A DNA stretch of 5,167 bases, taken from positions 1 through 5,167 of the forward strand of contig JAGLCZ010000239.1 in NCBI GenBank assembly GCA_023145975.1, written 5' to 3'. A program made the position numbers and the translations under genes. The stretch comes from Candidatus Hydrogenedentota bacterium. GTDB lineage: Bacteria; Hydrogenedentota; Hydrogenedentia; Hydrogenedentales; CAITNO01. Position 1 is the stretch's first letter; the number at the start of each line of letters is the position of its first letter. Shown piece by piece: positions 1 through 5,167 of the stretch. The notes under the pieces are model-generated. The model saw nothing but the letters and a program-made list of their open reading frames with translations, was not told where the DNA came from and did no database searches.

Positions 1-2326
1 GGGGGGTAGGTATCCACGTATCCCCCATAGTGAGAACTGGATCCGTTAGACTGCTGGATCTGAATGGAGGTGTCTCGAAAATTGTTTCATTACCAGCCGT
101 ATCCATAACACTTAGTAGAATCGTGTTTTCCCGAGCAGCAGCGTCTGTCTGAAGTGAAACGTATTCAACACTATCTGTCAAGTCACCAGCGCATGTATCC
201 TCAACGGTAAATGCAAAGAACTCTTTTATTTTTTCCAGCGTCAGATTAGTCAAGTCCAAGCAAATAAACACAAAAACGTCATCATCATAATAATCCCAAT
301 CTTCATCAATGGGTATAAATCCATCGATGACAAATTCGGGTTCAGTCTTGTCCCCGACAGTTACTGTGCGCACGACCGGGGCGGATTTATAGTCTTCTCC
401 TAATGGGTTGGTGGCGACAAATGTGATTTTGTACTCCCCATCCTGAGGATTAGTAATTTTTATTTCGGGTAGCGGCAGTAACTCATTTACAGCCACAGGA
501 CTTGTACTTCCGTCGGGATTCGTGATAATCACAGTAACACGGTAAAAAAGCGGGTCAGAACCACACTGAGGTCTCATTGCTGCATCTACGTCCGAAATGA
601 TCTGAATACCTGCATCAATGTAATCTTGGGAACACTCTGCAACCTGATTTAACCCACTCTTCAGAATAATAACGGGGCGGGTGGGTACAATTGTAACAAT
701 CCTCTGTACTAGGACAGCAGGATTGTTAGAGGTATCTTTGACATTATGATACAACACATAGTCGCCAAGATATGGAGTTGGATCAATTCCCTGTTCGCGA
801 GGCGCCTGTAGAATCTCAAGGGCTGCACGAATAGCGTTGCTGCCAGTTTGTTGTACCGCCTGAGTTAACAGGTCATTATCGTCGCAAGCATCAGCAACCT
901 GCCAACCTTCGAATGGTTTCTGCCAGTATTGTTCATTCCACCATGCTTCACAGTGCAATTCCGCTGATGCACGCCATGCGCACCATGGGATGGTAATGCC
1001 AGGATTTTGCGTCGGCGTTGCATCTGCATCCAAAAGCGTAATTACCGGACTCAAATTATCCAACACATCTATGCGTCGCGTGGCAGACCTTGATGTGCCG
1101 TAATTATTGGAAACTGAGTAGAAAAGCGTATAGGTTCCAGGAAGAGCGGTATTCACCTGTCCAGTAATTACCAGTCGTGTGGTAATATCTCCTTCGCATA
1201 AATCATAGGCACTCACATTTGTCATCGGGCTAAATGTGTCGCCACAGTTTAGGACTGTTGTGCCCCCAACGCCTGTTATAGAAACCTCATAATGTGGATC
1301 AATAAGACGTGACTGCCGCGCAAGCTTGCCTGAACTATCGCGGGTGATATAATATGCACGGTACCCCAAATAGTCCGCACGCGAAGGGTCCTCCACAAGC
1401 GGGGGAAGTGGATAAATATTAATGTCACCCATGCGCCCAACATATTCAAACTTTTCCTTGTTTGTTTTTTTGTTAAACCGTGTGAGTATAAGTATAATTT
1501 TTTCCGGATCAAGTATTCCCTCGCAATTGTCAATTGCCGAAGCACCCGGTTCTTCATAACTTGATTTATTACAGTTCCAGTCAAGAGGCGGCGCAATAAA
1601 CTCCTCCTTAACGAACCAATCATTAGGCAAATCATCAAAGCCTGGCCATAGTGGATCTGAATACTTTGCTGTATAGTTGGAAATACAAACTTGCCACCAC
1701 TCTGGAGTTGTAGGAGGTGATGACATATTAAGATCTGCTACTCCGCCACCTTCAAGGGAAATAACCGGACGTAAAGAATCCACAATCGTCACTTGTCGCT
1801 CCAAATGTAAAGGGAGGGCTGTCGGATCGGTGCGCGGAGGAGAGATTTCATACGTCACGACGAAGACCTCCCCCACCATGCCCGTCAATACATCATTCAC
1901 GCCTTCGATGTTAATCGTCTGAGTCAAATCACCTTCGCAGTCATCATAGGCGAAGGCTCCCAAATCATCATAGGGTTCATTACACTGCCAGTTAATATTA
2001 TGTCCGATCAATCCAAAACTAAACTCACTGCGCACTTCTACCAAACGTTCTACTGTAATACTACGTGGTTGAAGCGAGAAGTCTGAAACAGTATAAAAGA
2101 CTTTATATGTTTTGTCAGGAGTGTGAATATCCACTTCACTGGCATTAATTGTAATGCGCGGGGTTAAATCACCCCAGCATACGCTGTGGGCTGTGGCGCC
2201 TTCTTCAACATACGCTTCATTACATTGCAAGTATACGGTCGCAGATCCAATAAGTGTAATGGTAGGTGGTTCGGGGCATACGATTGACAAAATTGCTATA
2301 AACCCGACTAACACTGCCTGTAACAT
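1..2326 (-). CDS. Large exported Ig-like repeat protein (DUF5011/HYR-like), 3' end beyond window
   Basis: Minus-strand triplets read from the ATG at 2326 stay open for 775 codons to the left edge, so only the 5' part is present. An in-frame TGA at 2360-2362 lies just upstream. The start is set by a perfect AAGGAGGT 8 bases before the ATG. The N-terminus, MLQAVLVGFIAILSIVC, is hydrophobic but has no basic residue, and Cys17 sits in a poor lipobox (SIVC). It may be a signal peptide, a lipoprotein signal or an anchor. The rest is seven diverged Ig-like units plus the start of an eighth. Unit hallmarks are a P-x-I-x-L opening, a Cys, Y-x-[DE]-x-G-A, a second Cys near E-G-D-L-T, and a closing [YF]-x-V-[ST]-[DN]...V-x-V strand. 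The family is known in extracellular and surface proteins; no enzymatic domain is visible. Adhesion or a structural surface role is inference. Genes in other frames over this region are shadows. Confidence 0.93.
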   Translation of the reverse strand, partial: MLQAVLVGFIAILSIVCPEPPTITLIGSATVYLQCNEAYVEEGATAHSVCWGDLTPRITINASEVDIHTPDKTYKVFYTVSDFSLQPRSITVERLVEVRSEFSFGLIGHNINWQCNEPYDDLGAFAYDDCEGDLTQTINIEGVNDVLTGMVGEVFVVTYEISPPRTDPTALPLHLERQVTIVDSLRPVISLEGGGVADLNMSSPPTTPEWWQVCISNYTAKYSDPLWPGFDDLPNDWFVKEEFIAPPLDWNCNKSSYEEPGASAIDNCEGILDPEKIILILTRFNKKTNKEKFEYVGRMGDINIYPLPPLVEDPSRADYLGYRAYYITRDSSGKLARQSRLIDPHYEVSITGVGGTTVLNCGDTFSPMTNVSAYDLCEGDITTRLVITGQVNTALPGTYTLFYSVSNNYGTSRSATRRIDVLDNLSPVITLLDADATPTQNPGITIPWCAWRASAELHCEAWWNEQYWQKPFEGWQVADACDDNDLLTQAVQQTGSNAIRAALEILQAPREQGIDPTPYLGDYVLYHNVKDTSNNPAVLVQRIVTIVPTRPVIILKSGLNQVAECSQDYIDAGIQIISDVDAAMRPQCGSDPLFYRVTVIITNPDGSTSPVAVNELLPLPEIKITNPQDGEYKITFVATNPLGEDYKSAPVVRTVTVGDKTEPEFVIDGFIPIDEDWDYYDDDVFVFICLDLTNLTLEKIKEFFAFTVEDTCAGDLTDSVEYVSLQTDAAARENTILLSVMDTAGNETIFETPPFRSSSLTDPVLTMGDTWIPTP
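2..2269 (-). repeat. Seven tandem cysteine-paired Ig-like protein repeats, eighth begun
   Basis: Approximate units, in residues with bases in brackets: R1 20-97 (2036-2269), R2 98-184 (1775-2035), R3 185-342 (1301-1774), R4 343-423 (1058-1300), R5 424-548 (683-1057), R6 549-657 (356-682), R7 658-755 (62-355). R8 starts at 756 with T-D-P-V-L-T. Each unit has a Cys pair: 35/50, 115/130, 252/268, 361/377, 459/481, 565/588 and 689/712. The spacing is 15-16 residues in R1-R4 and 22-23 in R5-R7. R1, R2 and R4 are compact (about 80-90 residues); R3 and R5 carry long inserts. The repeats are recognisable only at protein level. DNA copies have diverged widely, so this is an old array rather than a recent duplication. 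Intra-domain disulphides are inferred from the regular pairing. Unit boundaries are good to a few residues. Confidence 0.85.
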
Positions 2327-2334
2327 GATCACAG

Positions 2335-2342
2335 ACCTCCTT
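2335..2342 (-). promoter_or_regulatory. Perfect Shine-Dalgarno of the Ig-repeat gene
   Basis: The minus strand reads AAGGAGGT, fully complementary to the 16S rRNA 3' tail, and ends 8 bases before the ATG at 2326. This decides the start. An in-frame GTG at 2332 is only 2 bases from the motif and is too close. Upstream of the motif, before the in-frame stop, the only possible initiator is a CTG at 2350. Read in frame, the motif would encode Arg-Arg, which would have supplied the basic N-region the predicted signal lacks, but no good start codon precedes it. Confidence 0.88.
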
Positions 2343-2432
2343 GTTTGCAGTTGTACGCTTCAAAACAACGCGAAATCATAATTAAATTTCAAGTATTATT
2401 CACCCGACTGCGGCTTGTTATGACACACCATA

Positions 2433-2481
2433 TTACCACTATGACATAGGCGACATTACTATTATCTATAGTTTACCACTA
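2433..2481. repeat. 9-bp direct repeat upstream of the Ig-repeat gene
   Basis: TTACCACTA occurs at 2433-2441 and again at 2473-2481 on the plus strand, 40 bases apart start to start, roughly four helical turns. On the minus strand each copy reads TAGTGGTAA. The copy at 2473-2481 includes the TGG and the first bases of the candidate -10; the copy at 2433-2441 runs into TAATAT, also shaped like an extended -10. It could be a regulator-binding pair, two promoter-like elements, or chance. Confidence 0.4.
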
Positions 2482-2498
2482 AATACAGTCTTTGTAAA
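2470..2498 (-). promoter_or_regulatory. Candidate sigma70-type promoter for the Ig-repeat gene
   Basis: On the minus strand TTTACA (2493-2498, 5 of 6 to TTGACA) is followed after a 17-base spacer by TAAACT (2470-2475, 4 of 6 to TATAAT). An extended -10 TGG directly precedes the -10 hexamer. Transcription would start near 2460, leaving a leader of about 135 bases before the ATG at 2326. AT-rich DNA yields such matches by chance, so this is a weak call. Confidence 0.27.
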
Positions 2499-2656
2499 AG
2501 AAAATTTCTCTCCCGATTTTTCCGAAGGCATTGTTTTCTATATTTTTTGGAGAAAATAAATATTACTGATACTTTTAAGTTATTCCGAAACCCTTTGCAA
2601 AATCATTACGCAAAAATACACCTTCTTCGTAAACTACTTCCATTTAACTCGTATCA

Positions 2657-2680
2657 GTTTGTTAAAACTATTTAACAAAC
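2657..2680. repeat. Perfect palindrome, 10-bp arms with 4-base loop
   Basis: GTTTGTTAAA (2657-2666), spacer ACTA (2667-2670) and TTTAACAAAC (2671-2680) form a perfect inverted repeat. It lies about 143 bases past the stop of the PqaA-C45 gene and about 330 bases before the ATG of the next gene. The arms are AT-rich and no T-run follows on either strand, so it is not a standard intrinsic terminator. An operator, a transcript-end hairpin or a weak terminator are possible; the sequence cannot choose between them. Confidence 0.6.
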
Positions 2681-2822
2681 ACTCGAAAAACTAGATCCTA
2701 ATTTCAACTCCTGCCAAGTGCCATCTAAGGTGTAGTCACCGAATTTGTGACGAAGTATACATATAACGTTTGATTTATTATTGAACAATGTTCCAATACG
2801 ATTCACCTTATATTTTACATAC

Positions 2823-5167
2823 TCAAGGTAACAAATTTTGCATATTGAAAATGTCTGGTGTATCCAAGTATGCCTCGTTGCTGTACTGGGCAACAGACAC
2901 CGCAATATTTAATAGTAGCCCATCAACATCAAACACCACATTCAGCGGATTACCTTCAGTGTCTACAAATGGGGGCTGATTGGCCAGCAGCGCCATATCC
3001 TCTAGTGAAAGAGATGGGCTAGGTTCCCCAAACTGCCCAATCTCTGCTATTACCGCTTTTAGAGGCAGTTGTAGTTTTTCCTCGGCACCATATAAAACAC
3101 CGCACTGGTCCTCTATTCCGAATTCAGAAAATGCCAGATCATAGCGTTCTGCAACCAGCTGATTATCTGGATACATGCTTATCATAGCACCACGCTTTTC
3201 ATTGCGTCCGTCGCTTAGCATTATCGTTGTCGGGCGCTGCAAATACGCATGTTTTGTTAATTCCACAGCATCGCCAAGACTGAAGGCATCATACAGGATG
3301 GTCCTAATCAGCGACAAGGCATTTGGTTCAAGACCAGTGAATCCAGGATGACTTATCTCAACAACTTCTACAGCAGAGATACCGCCCAGATTAATGCCTG
3401 TACGTCCAAAAGCAAGACCAGCATAAGTAAGCACGGTATGTGGCGCACCATCATTGGGAATATAAACTACAGCACACTGATGCTCCCGGAAACGACTGTT
3501 AATCGTGACTGCGTGGGCGTTGTTTTCTTCGGTGAGCAGATCACGATAAGCCACTGTGGAAGCGGTAGTCCATGAGCCCAGTTCTTCAAACATCATCGCC
3601 GCGTGAGCGCGCTGTAACATTTCCAGGGACACTTCGACACCTGCTGCGCCTGCAATACCAGCGACTTCTTCTTGTATGCGCGTATCAATCAGCGGCAGGT
3701 ATTCATCATCACCAAGCAACGAGTTCCACGCCTCATCCAGCCAAGCGTCTGAGCAGCCAGTCTGTGCACAATAAAAGGCAATATATTCCGGCACAAAAGC
3801 ATTGATCTGCTCGAAAAGCAGCTGGCCGTAATAATTTCCCATTTCGTACGGGGTGCCATACACAACGATAACCGGCAATTTTTCTTCCTCAAATGGTACT
3901 GCGTCAGGACGCTCGTCATTAGCCACATATCCAGTAAAATCAGGGTACTCTGGCGGCCACACGCGTACATCTGTAGAGAAGATCATATTAGGAACACTGA
4001 GCCCCTGATCTTCGAGAATAGATTGCAGCATGGGCGGAAACTGCGCGGGGTTGAGGTATTCGAGTTGAATGAAATAAGCATTATAATCGCCCTGCGCAGG
4101 GGCAGGAATTGTTGGCGTTATGTAATAAGAGCCTGAGCGCAATTGCAATGTTGTTTTTTCCCAGGCGTCGCCAATAACGTTGTCTCGAAAGTCACGTTTT
4201 CCTGTGGAGGTTGCCTGCCATAAACAGGCATGTACAGGAAGATTACTCGGATCTACATCAGTACAAATTCGTCCATCGTCCCGTAACTCATAGGTCAATT
4301 TCGGACGCGCTTTATCCTGAGTAACGGCCATGTACCATGCAACGAACATCCCGATAGGATTACTCGAATCAGTCAAGGCGGTACCACTGCCAATCTCGCC
4401 CATGCCATGACCTACATTGGGCACATAACTCATGTGCGTATCTGGACCTAGTTCATCGAGATATAACTCCGCTGTATCCGGGACAAAAAATTCATCGCCC
4501 GTGGCGTTTAATAGAAACTTGGGCATTTCTTCGTACGCGCCCTTGAGAGCATATTCATAAGGATCTACATAGGATAGCAGTGCTTTTGCTTCGGGCGTAA
4601 TTTCAGTATCGTCGCTGCTAGGTAAAAGGCGATCAAAAATCTGTTCCTGGGCATAATCGTATATTGCCGGGGACCAATACCCATAAACCTTTTTGTGATG
4701 GGCAAGATTTTCCGGCATGTTCAGCACATTGATAACAATTGGGGCTATTGCCTTAACGCGCGGATCGACAGCACCGGTAAGCCATGTCGTCCAACCGCGT
4801 TTGGAGGCACCTGCAACAATGAAGCCATCCACTTCAGGGAGCACTGCCTCGACCATGTCCATCGTCTTGACGACAGATTTGACCATGGGGAACAATAGCG
4901 GCCAATAGAAAGTGGGACTGCCGTTGTTATCTGTGAAGGATTTCAAAAATTTGTCATACGAATATGCAATAATTTCGTCCTCACTGCGCTGGCGGAGCAC
5001 TAAAGGCACACTGGTACTATTATCCTGGGTTCCAGGAAGAACCACCTCGTCACTGAATACTATCGGCTGGCTCGGAACATTTTTGAGATGTACTACGGTC
5101 GTACCTGTGAGTATGGCAATTTGCAAAAGCACTTCGTTAAGCTCAGGTTCTGAGGTGCGACTGCCCC
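2823..5167 (-). CDS. PqaA-type hydrolase domain fused to C45-like Ntn-hydrolase domain, 5' end beyond window
   Basis: 780 complete codons end at the TGA at 2823-2825. The frame stays open through the right edge, so the GTG at 5132 is not taken as the start; the PqaA family normally has more sequence before this point. Residues here count from that GTG. Residues 1 to about 398 match PhoPQ-activated pathogenicity-related proteins: N-V-P-S-Q-P-I-V-F at 18-26, R-S-E-D-E-I-I-A-Y at 49-57, W-P-L-L-F-P-M-V-K, nucleophile elbow G-A-S-K-R-G-W with Ser110, T-G-D-E-F-F with Asp213, V-G-H-G-M with His242, and R-D-F-R at 313-316. Residues about 419-769 match the C45/AAT family: Y-G-T-P-Y-E-M-G at 425-432, E-E-V-A-G-I-A-G-A-A-G-V at 488-499, and T-G-I-N-L-G-G-I-S at 578-586. 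The expected catalytic Cys is missing. Family members are often exported, but any signal peptide is outside the window. The substrate is unknown. A PqaA label would cover only the first half. Confidence 0.94.
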   Translation of the reverse strand, partial: GSRTSEPELNEVLLQIAILTGTTVVHLKNVPSQPIVFSDEVVLPGTQDNSTSVPLVLRQRSEDEIIAYSYDKFLKSFTDNNGSPTFYWPLLFPMVKSVVKTMDMVEAVLPEVDGFIVAGASKRGWTTWLTGAVDPRVKAIAPIVINVLNMPENLAHHKKVYGYWSPAIYDYAQEQIFDRLLPSSDDTEITPEAKALLSYVDPYEYALKGAYEEMPKFLLNATGDEFFVPDTAELYLDELGPDTHMSYVPNVGHGMGEIGSGTALTDSSNPIGMFVAWYMAVTQDKARPKLTYELRDDGRICTDVDPSNLPVHACLWQATSTGKRDFRDNVIGDAWEKTTLQLRSGSYYITPTIPAPAQGDYNAYFIQLEYLNPAQFPPMLQSILEDQGLSVPNMIFSTDVRVWPPEYPDFTGYVANDERPDAVPFEEEKLPVIVVYGTPYEMGNYYGQLLFEQINAFVPEYIAFYCAQTGCSDAWLDEAWNSLLGDDEYLPLIDTRIQEEVAGIAGAAGVEVSLEMLQRAHAAMMFEELGSWTTASTVAYRDLLTEENNAHAVTINSRFREHQCAVVYIPNDGAPHTVLTYAGLAFGRTGINLGGISAVEVVEISHPGFTGLEPNALSLIRTILYDAFSLGDAVELTKHAYLQRPTTIMLSDGRNEKRGAMISMYPDNQLVAERYDLAFSEFGIEDQCGVLYGAEEKLQLPLKAVIAEIGQFGEPSPSLSLEDMALLANQPPFVDTEGNPLNVVFDVDGLLLNIAVSVAQYSNEAYLDTPDIFNMQNLLP
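2826..3878 (-). other. C45/AAT-like Ntn-hydrolase domain lacking the usual catalytic cysteine
   Basis: This domain covers residues about 419-769 of the fusion and is near full family length. The opening strand and G-T-P-Y-E-M-G-x-x-x-G-Q-L-L, the E-E-V-A-G-I-A-G segment and the G-R-T-G-I-N-L-G-G-I-S segment follow the family order. In active members a precursor is cut before a Cys within a C-[ST]-[ST]-like motif, followed about 20 residues later by R-N-x-D. Here the matching stretch is G-S-W-T-T-A-S-T-V-A-Y-R-D (519-531), with A524 or W521 at the Cys site, and I-N-S-R (544-547) in place of R-N-x-D. Asn581 of the T-G-x-N motif is kept. The fold is therefore predicted to be kept and the usual chemistry lost. 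Confidence 0.8.
3939..5167 (-). other. PqaA-type (PhoPQ_related) alpha/beta-hydrolase domain
   Basis: This is the N-terminal part of the fusion up to about residue 398 counted from the GTG at 5132. The stretch around Ser110 (G-A-S-K-R-G-W-T-T-W-L-T, then P-R-V-K-A-I-A-P and V-L-N-M-P) is highly typical of the family. Asp213 and His242 complete a plausible catalytic triad; the assignment rests on motif order, not on a structure. The tail with W-Q-A-T-S, R-D-F-R and a V-W-P-P strand is the usual end of PqaA proteins, so this domain looks complete at its C-terminus. Salmonella PqaA is known as a PhoP/PhoQ-induced protein, but the reaction of the family is not well defined. Confidence 0.9.

Larger units (their letters stand above)
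2327..2822. other. AT-rich intergenic region between the two minus-strand genes
   Basis: This stretch of 496 bases is visibly more AT-rich than the flanking genes and has no convincing ORF on either strand. It holds the Shine-Dalgarno at 2335-2342, a promoter candidate at 2470-2498, a 9-bp direct repeat at 2433-2481 and a perfect palindrome at 2657-2680. No GC-rich stem followed by a T-run was found on the minus strand after the stop at 2823-2825, so the termination site of the upstream gene is unclear. The length of the gap favours separate transcription of the downstream gene over tight operon coupling. Confidence 0.8.

Noticed and set aside
1465..1471. Run of seven T (A7 in the mRNA sense) as a frameshift or slippage site in the Ig-repeat gene
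   Set aside because: The frame is coherent on both sides, with E-G and R3 motifs before and R4 motifs after. The run begins at a codon first position, so it does not fit the usual -1 slippery heptamer phase.
1276..1638. 120-codon minus-strand ORF
   Set aside because: It lies wholly inside the Ig-repeat gene in another frame, is very basic and low in acidic residues, and shows no domain; a shadow.
1677..1922. Plus-strand ORF
   Set aside because: Antisense to repeats R2-R3 of the Ig-repeat gene, with no ribosome site or recognisable motif; a shadow.
2735..2751. GTCAC/GTGAC inverted repeat as terminator of the PqaA-C45 gene
   Set aside because: The stem is only 5 bp with a 7-base loop, and no T-run follows on the minus strand.
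2672..2905. Small minus-strand ORF overlapping the end of the PqaA-C45 gene, including a F-G-D-Y-T-L-D-G-T-W-Q-E-L stretch that looks protein-like
   Set aside because: Its first part is a different frame over real coding sequence and the middle is AT-rich with no ribosome site. The later stretch could be a lost C-terminal remnant after a frameshift, but the main frame already reaches near family length and there is no family motif to support it.
3348..3970. Three further small ORFs over the C45-like domain, two on the plus strand and one on the minus strand
   Set aside because: They are shadows of the long minus-strand frame, which has strong family motifs throughout this stretch.
4695..4908. 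Two overlapping plus-strand ORFs
   Set aside because: Antisense to the most conserved part of the PqaA domain around the Ser elbow; shadows.
5130..5132. GTG at 5132 as the true start of the PqaA-C45 gene
   Set aside because: The frame remains open upstream to the edge, and family members have substantial conserved sequence before this point, so the gene is simply cut by the window.

Overview
Two bacterial protein genes fill the window. Both lie on the minus strand and both are cut by the window edges. The 3' part of a large enzyme-like gene occupies 2823-5167; its start lies beyond the right edge. The 5' part of a repeat-protein gene occupies 2326 down to 1; its stop lies beyond the left edge. 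They are separated by 496 bases of AT-rich non-coding DNA.

The right-hand gene encodes two domains in one chain. The first is a PhoPQ-activated pathogenicity-related (PqaA-type) alpha/beta-hydrolase domain with a recognisable Ser/Asp/His set. The second is a C45-type (acyl-CoA:6-aminopenicillanate acyltransferase-like, AAT) Ntn-hydrolase domain. No cysteine occurs where that family's autoproteolytic nucleophile should be, and the partner Arg and Asp also appear replaced. The second half may therefore be a pseudoenzyme or use a different nucleophile.

The left-hand gene is easy to miss because its frame never stops inside the window. Reading minus-strand triplets from the ATG at 2326, which has a perfect Shine-Dalgarno, gives 775 uninterrupted codons. 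They encode a short hydrophobic N-terminus and then at least seven diverged Ig-like repeats of the DUF5011/HYR kind, with an eighth beginning at the edge. Each repeat keeps one pair of cysteines, the second usually in a D-x-C-x-G-D-[LI]-T-like motif. This points to an exported, disulphide-stabilised surface or envelope protein.

The intergenic region holds a strong Shine-Dalgarno, a weak extended -10 promoter candidate, a 9-bp direct repeat that includes this promoter's extended -10, and a perfect 10-bp-arm palindrome. No RNA gene, CRISPR array or mobile element was seen.

The organism is a bacterium. PqaA-like proteins together with cysteine-bearing DUF5011-like repeats are, from general knowledge, common in PVC-group and related environmental phyla (Lentisphaerae, Planctomycetes, Hydrogenedentes). 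That placement is an inference. Both products are probably exported, but the sequence shows no functional link between them beyond shared strand and proximity.
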